Source: CAZAMB01 sp964501365 (GTDB taxonomy: Bacteria > Planctomycetota > Phycisphaerae > UBA1845). From it: a stretch of 64,000 nucleotides of DNA. The position numbers were made by a program, and so were the translations under genes. The stretch spans positions 310,001 to 374,000 of the forward strand of contig CAZCST010000014.1 of the NCBI GenBank assembly GCA_964501365.1. Direction: 5' to 3'. Within the stretch, counting starts at the first letter, position 1, and every line of letters starts with the position of its first letter. Shown in pieces: positions 42,252-50,985 of the stretch. The notes beneath the pieces are model-generated. The model was given only the letters and a program-made list of their open reading frames with translations, was not told where the DNA came from and did not search any database.

Positions 42252-42280
42252 AAAGATTCGTCGCTCTTGCTCAGAATGAG
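42252..42280. repeat. Dispersed AAGATTC...GAATGA element, copy 1
   Basis: A stretch reading AAAGATTCGTCGCTCTTGCT then CAGAATGAG. It is close to the stretch at 48766-48797, which reads AAGATTCTTCGCTTTGCT then CTGAATGAC. On the minus strand the second copy begins GTCATTCAGAGC, like a short intergenic element I remember from many bacterial genomes. It sits next to the clover-like repeat. Confidence 0.55.
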
Positions 42281-42294
42281 GCGGTTCACTACGG

Positions 42295-44727
42295 CTATTT
42301 CTTTTCGAGATCGGCGAGCGGCAGGAAGATTTTCTTTACTGTATCGGCGTTCAGCAGGAACACGCCCTCATGGCCCGCAAGAGTTGCAAAGTTTGCCGCA
42401 GTGGCCTGAGGCGGAGCAGGCTTGGCGCCGGGCTCGGCCGGGGAAGGAGCAGTCGCGGTGTATGTCGTTGACTTTTCCGACGCGCGAAGAGTGATCGCCT
42501 TGACTGCTGAGGTCGATTTGGGGTCGAGCGCTAGCGAAAGCTCAAACTGTGGCTGGTCCAATCCATAAGGTTTGGGTGGATCGGAAGCATACGATGCAAA
42601 CCGATCGATTTTGATCGACTTGACGTCGGTGAGGATCTTGTCGACCTTCGCCGAATCAATGGGCAAATCTGGCTCGTTCTCAAAAACCCACTTTCCATCC
42701 TTGCGCAAAAAGGAATTGGATTCGTCCCCGGTTTTCAACGTAAGTCGCTGCGCGTCTTTGGGTTCAAAATCAAACGTCTCGCTCATTCGGAATTCAGCAC
42801 GTAATTGATCGTAGACAGCCTTATTCACTTCATAAATGGGACTGCCGCCGCCAAGGCTTGCATAGATTCGTCCGTCCTGCTCCGCGAATACAAGATTCTT
42901 GGTCGCCGTTTCAGCGGAGGGCTTGTCGGCGTCATCTTTGGCCGCCGGGGCAAACGTAATGGCCACTGTCGCTGCCGGCTCGTTCAAGCCGTACGCCGTG
43001 AGCTCGCGCGCGTCTGCGACGATGGCCTCGGCTTTCAACGTGGCAAGGCTATTCACCAATTTCGTAACCTCGTCCATCCGCGCAGGCGCCTTGGATGGAG
43101 CCGTCAGAGTCCAGGTGTTGTCGGTCTTTTCCAGTGTCAAGCTCTGGTGGTCACCCGTAAGGAATGCATTTGGCCTGGTGATCACAAGGCGCGAAATGCC
43201 TTCCGGATAAATGGCAAAGATTGTTCGATCGCGGAGGGAAGACGGCGGCTTCGTGAGCGCCGTGATGTCGGACGCTTTCACCTTGGCGATGGGGCCCGAG
43301 TCGCCGCGGCGAACATAGACGAGGAGCTTCTTCGCCGGGTCGGTGTACCCCCCTACCGTGATTCGCTCGACGGCCTCCACGCCGGGGATCGTCAGACGAA
43401 TATCGGCCTGGGGCGAATCAAAACTGGGCGCGGGACCCGCGTCGGCTCCCTCGACGAAGCTGACCGCCTTGAGCCCCTTGATGCCGGCGAGCAATTCGGA
43501 AACGGCGTGTGATTCGGCCTGAGAACCGTCGCCCTCAAAGCTCCATTGTTCGTCCTTCCTGGAAAGCGTCGCGGTCTGGCCGCCGACGTTCAGCTCGATT
43601 CGATTGGCCCCCGTCGCGTCGGCCGAAAGGACCTGCATATCGCGCCACTCGTTCATGACCGGCTTGAACTTGTCGGCGGCGGACTTGAAAATGGTGGCCA
43701 CTGCGTTGTCATCGCCCGATCGCACAAAAACCTTCGCGTCCTCGCCGATGGGTCCGCGATTCGAGACGCGCAAATCGTAGTGTTTGGCGCGCTTTTCCGG
43801 TGGTGCGGGCGGTGCTTCTTCGGCGGCAGCCTTGTCGTCCTTGGCCTCTGCCGCGTCCTTCTTGTCTGTCGGAACAGTCTCCTCGACGGTCAATGCGATT
43901 TGGAGCGATCCGGGGTCGAGGTTATATACCTTGAGCTTGGCCGCATCGTCATCCAGCCACTGCGTAACGCGCAGCCGCGCCACGGCCTTGAGCATCTCAT
44001 CCACTTTCGCGGTTGCCTTCGCCGTCACCGGCTTATCCATCATCCAGCGCGTGCCATCGCGAACAAAGCCATAGCAGGCAGGCTTGCTGTCGGGAGAGTC
44101 GGGGGTTTCGCAAATGTCCGCACGCGTCACATTTTCGGGCACGAAATTCCAAAGCTGAAGATCACGGTATTCGAGCGCCCTGGGCTTGAGCAGCTTGCGA
44201 AGATTGGACTTCGCCACAACGATGGTTTCGTCGCCACCCTTGCGGACGTACGTTTCATTTTCCGACACGGGTTTGCCGATCTCGATTGTTGCGGATTTGC
44301 CGGCGTCGTTTGTAAGTGTAATCGTGCTTTGCGGCGGGCTGAGCCCCGCGTCAGCAGCGGAGATGGAACCCTCGCCGGATTTGTAGCTGATTTCATACTG
44401 GATATTTTCGGCCTCACGGGCGATGCGATCGACCTCCTGAGACAGCGCTCTGACCTCAGCGGGTTTGGTCATTTGCCAGACCGCCATACCACCTTCTGCC
44501 GGAACTTTCTTTTCAAACACCCATTCCTCACCGCCGCGCCGGGCAACGACTTTGACGACACCTCCCAGCGGCTCAGAAAGAAGATTGCGAGCGACGCCTG
44601 ATTCCTTGCCGTCTGGCGTGCTCGAAGCTGCGGCAGGCTGCCTTGCGGACTGTCGCTCAACTGCGATAAAGACCATGACCAAACCGAGAAGCAGTGAAGC
44701 CAGTAATAGCGTGGTTTTGGTGTTCAT
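42295..44727 (-). CDS. DUF4340 protein of a Gld-like ABC operon
   Basis: A protein of about 810 residues with one N-terminal membrane helix (about 5-24, TTLLLASLLLGLVMVFIAV) and a large extracytoplasmic region made of several similar DUF4340 modules of about 180 residues; the NWTLTAPSKAPARMDEVTKLVNSLATLKAE segment and FASYASDPPKPYGLDQPQFELS are typical. It follows the GldG-like gene by seven bases and is the last gene of that operon. In related operons DUF4340 proteins accompany the ABC transporter; the job, perhaps in envelope or polymer export, is not known. GCAGGTAA may serve as its ribosome site. Confidence 0.88.
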   Translation of the reverse strand: MNTKTTLLLASLLLGLVMVFIAVERQSARQPAAASSTPDGKESGVARNLLSEPLGGVVKVVARRGGEEWVFEKKVPAEGGMAVWQMTKPAEVRALSQEVDRIAREAENIQYEISYKSGEGSISAADAGLSPPQSTITLTNDAGKSATIEIGKPVSENETYVRKGGDETIVVAKSNLRKLLKPRALEYRDLQLWNFVPENVTRADICETPDSPDSKPACYGFVRDGTRWMMDKPVTAKATAKVDEMLKAVARLRVTQWLDDDAAKLKVYNLDPGSLQIALTVEETVPTDKKDAAEAKDDKAAAEEAPPAPPEKRAKHYDLRVSNRGPIGEDAKVFVRSGDDNAVATIFKSAADKFKPVMNEWRDMQVLSADATGANRIELNVGGQTATLSRKDEQWSFEGDGSQAESHAVSELLAGIKGLKAVSFVEGADAGPAPSFDSPQADIRLTIPGVEAVERITVGGYTDPAKKLLVYVRRGDSGPIAKVKASDITALTKPPSSLRDRTIFAIYPEGISRLVITRPNAFLTGDHQSLTLEKTDNTWTLTAPSKAPARMDEVTKLVNSLATLKAEAIVADARELTAYGLNEPAATVAITFAPAAKDDADKPSAETATKNLVFAEQDGRIYASLGGGSPIYEVNKAVYDQLRAEFRMSETFDFEPKDAQRLTLKTGDESNSFLRKDGKWVFENEPDLPIDSAKVDKILTDVKSIKIDRFASYASDPPKPYGLDQPQFELSLALDPKSTSAVKAITLRASEKSTTYTATAPSPAEPGAKPAPPQATAANFATLAGHEGVFLLNADTVKKIFLPLADLEKK

Positions 44728-44734
44728 AGATGGA

Positions 44735-46888
44735 TTACCTGCGTCGGACCCACCAGGCGACGCCGCCAAACGCAAGCGCAAGTGCCGGCCAAACGCCGAT
44801 GGTCAGAAATTGAACGGCTGTCACAGTGGCTGGATTTTTGATATTCAGCACCGCCGCGTCGATCGGTTTTCCGATGTTCAAGAGCTGCGTGTTGTCGTTG
44901 AGCCAGTGCAGCGAATTCAACAGCAACAATACGTTGCCGGGATTGGTCGATACCATCGCGATCCCCTGCGCCGTGGGAACCAGTGAACGGGAAAACGCAA
45001 CGCCATCTTCCGCGAAACCGCGCGACGAAATGACGACGACCTTTGCTTCGCCCTTCTTGCCGGCCACCGCCAGCGTAAATGGGCCCTCCCTGTCGCCCTC
45101 CGCAAGCGTCAAGAATCCGCGACTTTGCATCTGCTCCTGATAGGTCTGAAGATTCTTCACTCCCCAAACGCCATTTTTCCTGGGCTGCTCCACGAGAGGC
45201 CAGAGCTCAACGCCGGCGGGAGAAGGCGATGCGAGTTGCAACGGCGCGCAAGATGGAAGCGTAAGCAGGCGGGCCTGGGCTCCCCGCACGATGTCGTGAT
45301 CTTTCACGTCCACTTCGTCCATGTAATGGAATTCTCTGGAGGCAACCTGGTATTCACCGGGCTTCACGCTTATTGTCTGAATGAGAAGGAATTGCGTATC
45401 CACCGTGATGCCCCAGGTGTCTTTCAAATAATCGTTAAATTCATAGGTGGAGGCCACCGGACCAAACGGACCCGGCGCCCAGCCGGCCATGAAAATGACC
45501 CGACCGTTGTCACCGATTGCCTTCATTAGCGCCGCCCGATGATTTTCCCCGAAAGGCGGCTCCTGAGACGGCCGACCCATGGGATCACGTTGCGGGGGTT
45601 CGGGCTTAAAGACCACATAAATGGTACGCGACGCCGGTGGATCGATTTCAGGCGGAGTATCCTTCGATTTGAGATCCCATTCTGCCACGACAAAGTTCAC
45701 GTCCTCAAGCTGCTTCTTTAACTGGGCGTATGGAGCCTGAGGCTGATTGGGCATGAATCCGCCGGCAAACATGGCCTCCCCGCCATAGCGGACAAAAATC
45801 ACCGCGGTTTGCTTCTTGTAGGTCGCCCGAACGATGGCCGAGGTCAGCATTTCCTCGCCCTTGAAGGCACGCTTGCTGAACGGCGCCCGCCCCATGCTCC
45901 CATCCACAGGTGGCCACAGCGTCGAAAATTCAATTACCTCGGCCCGATCGTCGGTTTCGAGCACGATGGGGTTGCCGGCGGGTTGCAGCTTGGCAAGCAG
46001 CTCATCGACATCGAGCTGCTTGAGATCGCTGACTTTCGTGGTCTCCCCTTCCAATACGGACACCAGGTCTGCATAGCGCGATCCGGCATCACGGAGTGTG
46101 GTCATATCCGCTTCGGGCATATTGGGATTCCGCGAGAGTTCCGCTGAAGCGAACTTGGGAATCTCCTTGAGCGCTCGCGTGAGCTTGGGGTACAGCGACT
46201 TCAATTCCTCAACGGCCGCCGCAAGCTGCGGATTGGCCGCTGCCGCCAGCGTGTCCACCTGCTCGCGCGAAGTCTGCAATTCCTGAATCAGGCGGCGAAT
46301 GAGCTCGTTGATTTGCGCCACAGCGCCAGGCGGCGCCGTTCGATCAATCTCCGCAGCGGCCGGCGCGGTGCGATTCAATTCGTCTTGCAACACCTTTTGG
46401 ATTTGTTCGCTGATATCATTGCGGAACGCATCCACCCGGGACTGATACGCCGCGATGCCCTCCTTGTACGACGCCTTTTCGCGCACGCGGGTGATGAGTT
46501 GTTGCAGTTTTTGATGATCCTTGAGCGGATTGATCGCGTCGGCTGTGATCTTCGTACGGTTGGTCGAAGCGTAGAGATCGAGGAGATTTCTGACGGCCTC
46601 CCGATACTTCGGCTGATCGGCCTCCTCGCGGTCCGTCTCAAAATAGAGCGATGTCAGTCGAATGTTCGTCGGAAGCTCGCGCAGGAGTTTTTCCGTGCTT
46701 TCGCTCAGGCTGTTGATGCCAGTGCTGGTCATGTCCGCCCGCCATGACGGCGGAGCACTAAATGCGATGAGTTGCATGACCACGACAACGCCCACCGCCA
46801 GCACGATCATCACCGCAACATTCGCGCCGACGAGGAATTTCTTGCCGCCGGAAACTTGACCAGAAGCTGCCTGCCTGCTGCTTACCAT
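44735..46888 (-). CDS. GldG-like ABC transporter auxiliary protein
   Basis: A 717-residue protein with a membrane helix at each end (about 22-45 and near the C terminus, FLTIGVWPALALAFGGVAWW). The large middle region resembles the GldG/ABC_transp_aux domain, with NINSLSESTEKLLRELP-like start, and a coiled-coil insertion of about 200 residues (120-300) that is longer than in typical GldG. The start ATG 46888 overlaps the permease stop by seven bases and is preceded by GGAG. In Bacteroidetes GldG works with GldA and GldF in gliding; in planctomycetes the role is unproven. Confidence 0.88.
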   Translation of the reverse strand: MVSSRQAASGQVSGGKKFLVGANVAVMIVLAVGVVVVMQLIAFSAPPSWRADMTSTGINSLSESTEKLLRELPTNIRLTSLYFETDREEADQPKYREAVRNLLDLYASTNRTKITADAINPLKDHQKLQQLITRVREKASYKEGIAAYQSRVDAFRNDISEQIQKVLQDELNRTAPAAAEIDRTAPPGAVAQINELIRRLIQELQTSREQVDTLAAAANPQLAAAVEELKSLYPKLTRALKEIPKFASAELSRNPNMPEADMTTLRDAGSRYADLVSVLEGETTKVSDLKQLDVDELLAKLQPAGNPIVLETDDRAEVIEFSTLWPPVDGSMGRAPFSKRAFKGEEMLTSAIVRATYKKQTAVIFVRYGGEAMFAGGFMPNQPQAPYAQLKKQLEDVNFVVAEWDLKSKDTPPEIDPPASRTIYVVFKPEPPQRDPMGRPSQEPPFGENHRAALMKAIGDNGRVIFMAGWAPGPFGPVASTYEFNDYLKDTWGITVDTQFLLIQTISVKPGEYQVASREFHYMDEVDVKDHDIVRGAQARLLTLPSCAPLQLASPSPAGVELWPLVEQPRKNGVWGVKNLQTYQEQMQSRGFLTLAEGDREGPFTLAVAGKKGEAKVVVISSRGFAEDGVAFSRSLVPTAQGIAMVSTNPGNVLLLLNSLHWLNDNTQLLNIGKPIDAAVLNIKNPATVTAVQFLTIGVWPALALAFGGVAWWVRRR

Positions 46889-47601
46889 CGCCGCATCTCC
46901 AGTCGCTTTACCGTGAGGAAAAGAAACAGCGCCGTGGTGGATAGGAAGAAAGTCACGTGATTCAGATCGAGCATTCCACGAACGAAATCATTGAAATGGC
47001 TGGCGACAGAAATTTGTTGCAAGAATACGCGAATCCAGCCGGTCTCCACCTGTCTTGCCAACTCATCGGAAGCGAACGTCATCAAGGCCAGCAACGCAAA
47101 CCCGATCAGAACGGCCACCACCTGGTGCTTCGTACAGGAGCTGAAAAACAACCCCACCGAAATATACAGCCCTCCGACAAGAAGCAGGCCAAGCCCGTGG
47201 CAGGCCAGCAGCTTCAGGTCCACCGAGCCGTACATGGCAAGCAAAATCGGATACACCAGCATGGCCGCAAGCAAAATGAGAAAAAATCCCAACGCGCCGA
47301 GAAACTTTCCCAGGACAATTTCCGTGTCAGAGACGGGTGCAGTCATCAGGGTTTCGATAGTGCCGGTACGAAACTCGTCCGAGAGAAGCCGCATCGTCAG
47401 CATGGGCAGGACGAAAACGAGAATGATGAGAATCCACGGATGGAACAACATGCGGAGCGAGGGCTCCTTGCCGTTGACAAAAGTGCCCAATCCGAAAGCC
47501 ATGCCCGTGGCGAAAAGGAATATCGCCATGACCGCGTAGGCAATCGGCGAGAGGAAATATGCGCCAAGCTCCCGGCTGGCGACCGTTTTCGTGTTACGCA
47601 C
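46882..47601 (-). CDS. GldF-like ABC-2 permease
   Basis: A 239-residue permease with six hydrophobic helices. RELGAYFLSPIAYAVMAIFLFATG opens the first; TMRLLSDEFRTGTIETLMTAPVSDTEIVLGKFLGAL is the cytoplasmic coupling segment that marks ABC-2/GldF permeases. It begins at a GTG overlapping the ATPase gene by eight bases and itself overlaps the GldG-like gene, so translation along the operon appears coupled. The transported substrate is not known. Confidence 0.92.
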   Translation of the reverse strand: MRNTKTVASRELGAYFLSPIAYAVMAIFLFATGMAFGLGTFVNGKEPSLRMLFHPWILIILVFVLPMLTMRLLSDEFRTGTIETLMTAPVSDTEIVLGKFLGALGFFLILLAAMLVYPILLAMYGSVDLKLLACHGLGLLLVGGLYISVGLFFSSCTKHQVVAVLIGFALLALMTFASDELARQVETGWIRVFLQQISVASHFNDFVRGMLDLNHVTFFLSTTALFLFLTVKRLEMRRW

Positions 47602-48544
47602 GGGCCGCCCTCCCGGCCTGCTCGGCAGTCACCTTCACGAAGAAGTCCTCCAGCGTTCCACCCTCGCGGCGCAGCTCGCGCATCATCCAGCCTCGCGATG
47701 TCGTAAGCCGGAATAAATCCTCACGCACGTCGATCTCCGAGGGTGCATCCAGCCGCACTCGCACCCAGCCATCGTTGGCAATGGCATCGACGTGGCGTAC
47801 GCCGTGAATCGCACGGGCCCCCGCTTCGACTTCGGATGCCGGCGCGCGGACCTCAGCGATAACTTTGCCCTGCCCGCCGAACTGATTTCGGAGTTCCTGC
47901 GGCGACCCGCTGGCGACGATCCTGCCCGAGGCAATGATGATCGCTCGTTTACAAACCTGTTCGATTTCGGAAAGAATGTGCGAACTCAGCAGAACGGTGT
48001 GCCGCTCGCCGAGCTCCTGAATCAGTCCGCGGGTCTCGCGGATTTGCGTGGGGTCCAGTCCGATGGTCGGCTCGTCGAGAATGAGCACGTCAGGTTCATG
48101 CATGATGGCATCGGCCAACCCGACGCGTTGACGCATTCCCTTCGATAAGTGCCCTATGGGTCGATCGATGAAATCTCCGAGCCAGCAACGCTCCGTCACG
48201 CGCCTGATCGCCGATTCGCGCTGCCCGCGGTCCATCCCCCGCAGCTTGCCGCGAAAGTTCAGATACTCTCGCGCCCGCATTTCCGGATAGAGGGGCGTTG
48301 ACTCCGGCAGATACCCCACCCGCCGCCGAACTTCCATCGACTGCGTGAAGACATCAAAACCGGCCACGCTGGCCGATCCGCTCGTCGCGGGCATGAAGCA
48401 TGAAAGAATGCGAATCGTCGAAGTTTTTCCTGCGCCGTTGGGCCCCAGGAACCCGATGACACCGCCGCCATCGACTTCAAATGAGATGTCATCCACGGCA
48501 AGGAAGGAGCCGTAGCGCTTTGTAAGATTATTAACACGGATCAT
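47594..48544 (-). CDS. GldA-like ABC transporter ATPase
   Basis: A 316-residue ATPase. Walker A is GPNGAGKTST, the signature is LSKGMRQRVGLADAI, Walker B VLILDEPTIGLD and the switch His lies in LLSSHILSE. A C-terminal extension (about 220-316) is usual for ABC-2/Gld-type ATPases. The start is placed at ATG 48544 (MIRVNNLTKRYG); a longer frame to 48568 is less likely. It leads the operon ATPase-permease-GldG-DUF4340. The promoter should lie in the 300-base gap before the divergent aminotransferase. Confidence 0.94.
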   Translation of the reverse strand: MIRVNNLTKRYGSFLAVDDISFEVDGGGVIGFLGPNGAGKTSTIRILSCFMPATSGSASVAGFDVFTQSMEVRRRVGYLPESTPLYPEMRAREYLNFRGKLRGMDRGQRESAIRRVTERCWLGDFIDRPIGHLSKGMRQRVGLADAIMHEPDVLILDEPTIGLDPTQIRETRGLIQELGERHTVLLSSHILSEIEQVCKRAIIIASGRIVASGSPQELRNQFGGQGKVIAEVRAPASEVEAGARAIHGVRHVDAIANDGWVRVRLDAPSEIDVREDLFRLTTSRGWMMRELRREGGTLEDFFVKVTAEQAGRAARA

Positions 48545-48851
48545 TGGCCGCGTCCTGTGACTACCCAATCATTCAACAAGAACAAGCGCCGCTACTGCAA
48601 GTGCAGTCTGATCTTACCAACATAACGCCGCTGTCAACGGGCCAGTTCGCAGGAGATTTTCTGTTACTGCGGTGTTACTGCATCAATACAGGCCGTTTCG
48701 GCTGGTTCTTGGCCTTGACGCTTACTTCACCAAAAGCGCCGGCGAAGATCTGCGTAGACGGCTTCAGGACAAGATTCTTCGCTTTGCTCTGAATGACCGA
48801 ACTTGGGGAGCGATCCTACTTGTCAGGAGTTGTTTTCGTTGCGAATATGCG
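48545..48851. other. Divergent intergenic region with a dispersed repeat
   Basis: This region separates the GldA-like ATPase gene (minus) from the aminotransferase gene (plus) and must hold both promoters. A small palindrome, CTGCA/TGCAG, is near 48600. A copy of the AAGATTC...GAATGA element lies at 48766-48797. A long plus-strand frame runs into the aminotransferase, but its translation does not look like protein upstream of 48852. Confidence 0.5.
48766..48797. repeat. Dispersed AAGATTC...GAATGA element, copy 2
   Basis: This stretch reads AGGACAAGATTCTTCGCTTT then GCTCTGAATGAC. It matches 42252-42280 closely apart from a few substitutions and one indel. Both copies lie upstream of genes on either strand and contain no open frame of their own. 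Confidence 0.55.
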
Positions 48852-50042
48852 ATGATGAAACTTGCAAGACGCGTGGTGGAAATGGCGGAGTCGGCAACGC
48901 TGGCAGTTTCGGCCAAGGCGGCCCGAATGAAAGCGCAGGGGCTCGACGTGGTCAGCTTTGGCGCCGGAGAGCCGGATTTCGACACGCCTTCGCACATCCG
49001 CCAGGCCGCCGTCGATGCCCTGTACGTCGGCCAGACAAAGTACCCCAATCCCGCTTCGGGAATCGCAGTTGCCCGGAAAGCCATTTGCGATCGACTCGCC
49101 AAAGACCATTCGCTGACCTATTCGCCTGAACAAGTGATCGTCACGTCGGGAGGCAAGGACGCCGCCTATCTGGCGATCCATGCCCTTATTGAACCGGGTG
49201 ATGAGGTCGTGATCCCTGCGCCGTATTGGGTCAGCTATCCGGAGATGGTGCAACTGGCCGGCGGGAAATGCGTCTACGTTCACGGGCCGGAGGAAAAAGA
49301 CTACAAGCTCACGCCGGCCCTGCTGGAATCGGCCCTGACTTCGCGAACGCGAATGGTCATTTTCAATTCCCCGTCCAACCCCAGCGGCGTCACCTATCAC
49401 CCGGAGGAAATTCGCGGATTGGCGAAGGTGCTGGAGGGCCGCGATCTTTGCGTGCTCTCGGACGAAATTTATGACCGCCTATTGTTCGGCGGACAAAAGA
49501 CGCTCAGCTATGCTGCTGTGAGTCCGGCGGCTTACGCACAGACCATAACAGCCAACAGTGCGTCCAAAACGTATGCGATGACCGGCTGGCGGCTTGGTTA
49601 TGCGGCCGGCCCGGTCGAAGTCATCAAGTCCATGGCGAAACTCCAATCGCAGTCCACCAGCGGAGCGGCGACGTTCGGGCAGATCGCCTATGCATCGGCG
49701 CTCAACGGTCCCGACGAAGTCGTCGAAGTGATGCGCGTGGAATTTGAACGGCGCGGAAAATTCATGTGGGAGCGTCTGACCGACATTCCCGGCGTACGTT
49801 GCCCCCGGCCAACCGGCGCGTTCTACTGCTTCCCCAATGTATCGAAGTCCTATGGAGCGTTGGGAGTAAAGGGGTCGCTGGAATTTGCTTCCCGCCTTCT
49901 CGATGAGGCCCATGTCGCGGTTGTGCCCGGGCTGGCGTTTGGAATGGATGCCCATATCCGCCTGTCGTTCGCAACGAACATGCAGCAAATCGCCAAGGGC
50001 CTCGACCGGCTCGAAGCATGGATGAAACGAGAAATCGCCTAG
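48852..50042 (+). CDS. PLP-dependent class I aminotransferase (aspartate aminotransferase type)
   Basis: A 396-residue fold type I PLP enzyme that probably transaminates aspartate or another amino acid with 2-oxoglutarate. It opens with MAESATLAVSAKAARMKAQG and SFGAGEPDFDTP, and contains the TSGGKDAAYLAIHAL PLP-binding segment, SPSNPSG, LSDEIYDRLLF and the catalytic Lys in SASKTYAMTGWRLGYAAGP. These place it in the AAT Ib group, close to AspC/AatA. The start is ATG 48852 (ATG 48855 also possible). It stands alone and converges on the Cys-repeat lipoprotein gene. Confidence 0.94.
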   Translation: MMKLARRVVEMAESATLAVSAKAARMKAQGLDVVSFGAGEPDFDTPSHIRQAAVDALYVGQTKYPNPASGIAVARKAICDRLAKDHSLTYSPEQVIVTSGGKDAAYLAIHALIEPGDEVVIPAPYWVSYPEMVQLAGGKCVYVHGPEEKDYKLTPALLESALTSRTRMVIFNSPSNPSGVTYHPEEIRGLAKVLEGRDLCVLSDEIYDRLLFGGQKTLSYAAVSPAAYAQTITANSASKTYAMTGWRLGYAAGPVEVIKSMAKLQSQSTSGAATFGQIAYASALNGPDEVVEVMRVEFERRGKFMWERLTDIPGVRCPRPTGAFYCFPNVSKSYGALGVKGSLEFASRLLDEAHVAVVPGLAFGMDAHIRLSFATNMQQIAKGLDRLEAWMKREIA

Positions 50043-50088
50043 CAAACGCCCCGGCCGCTTGAACGCCGGCACCTCAAAATGATCGTCG

Positions 50089-50838
50089 TCATGAGCAATC
50101 CAACGGACAATTGGCGGGAGTTTCTCCTGATTCGCAAAAGCCATTTCCGCACGCACCCGTAGAGTTGCTGCAATCTACTGTGCAATTGAACATGTTTTCG
50201 CCCGGCTCACAGGTACCGTTCCCGCAGCTTGCCGTGTTGCCACCACAATCCTGTGGACAGTTTTGGGCTGTTTCGCCTGATCTGCAGACGCCGTTACCGC
50301 ACAATTCAGACGCACAATCAAAGGGGCAACTTGCAAAGTTTTCACCCGGATCGCAAACGCCGTTTCCGCAGGTGGCGCTGCCACTGCAGTCGTTGGGGCA
50401 GGTATTGAATGATTCGCCGATTTCGCAGACACCATTGCCGCACGCGGCATTGGATCCATCGCAATCGTTCGGACAGTTGTTGACATTTTCGCCGCTTTCA
50501 CAAACTCCATTGCCGCAAGCGCTGTTCCCATTGCCACAGTCGGCAGGACAGTTGGTTGCCGTTTCTCCGGCTCCGCAGCTCCCATCACCGCAATCCGTTC
50601 CGTCGGTTGTATCGCAATCGTCGGGACATGTGGCGGCCGTCTCTCCCGTTTCGCATTCCCCGTTTCCGCACTGCTGGCCGTCGGCGGTGCAATCCGCCGG
50701 GCAATTGGCGATCGTTTCCCCGATTCCGCAGAAGTCGTTACCGCAACTCTCGTCGTTGCCATTGCCATCGGTCGTTCCGGTCCCGAAGCAACCAGTAAGG
50801 CCAATCAAGATCAGCATTGGAATAAAATTGCGAAACAT
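50089..50838 (-). CDS. Lipoprotein with nine Cys-rich CGNGxC repeats
   Basis: A protein of about 249 residues. The lipoprotein signal ends in the lipobox LTGC (ILIGLTGC), so it should be lipid-anchored. The mature part is nine tandem units of the pattern CGNGxCExGE(T/N)xxxCPxDC, each with four Cys and several Asp/Glu, about 25-28 residues long, ending at the last unit. The spacing suggests small disulfide- or Ca2+-stabilised modules like those of secreted myxobacterial or archaeal proteins. ATG 50838 follows AAAGGA. Function unknown; it may be a surface binding module. The nine units are variable in sequence, so not recently duplicated. Confidence 0.85.
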   Translation of the reverse strand: MFRNFIPMLILIGLTGCFGTGTTDGNGNDESCGNDFCGIGETIANCPADCTADGQQCGNGECETGETAATCPDDCDTTDGTDCGDGSCGAGETATNCPADCGNGNSACGNGVCESGENVNNCPNDCDGSNAACGNGVCEIGESFNTCPNDCSGSATCGNGVCDPGENFASCPFDCASELCGNGVCRSGETAQNCPQDCGGNTASCGNGTCEPGENMFNCTVDCSNSTGACGNGFCESGETPANCPLDCS

Positions 50839-50985
50839 GAAATGGTCCTTTCGAGTAAACAACAATTGCACGAACCGGAGGCAACTCAATACGGATACTG
50901 CAATTGCTTCCGGGGCATTATAGGGACAGCCATCGGCGAAGGGTCGGATATTGTAGAAAAATATGGATGAGCTACGATCAGCAAT

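Noticed and set aside
43546..44601. Plus-strand frame inside the DUF4340 gene
   Set aside because: Antisense shadow of a GC-rich gene.
50948..50964. ATATT/AATAT inverted repeat before the S24 repressor
   Set aside because: Short and AT-rich; can arise by chance, so only mentioned as a weak operator candidate.
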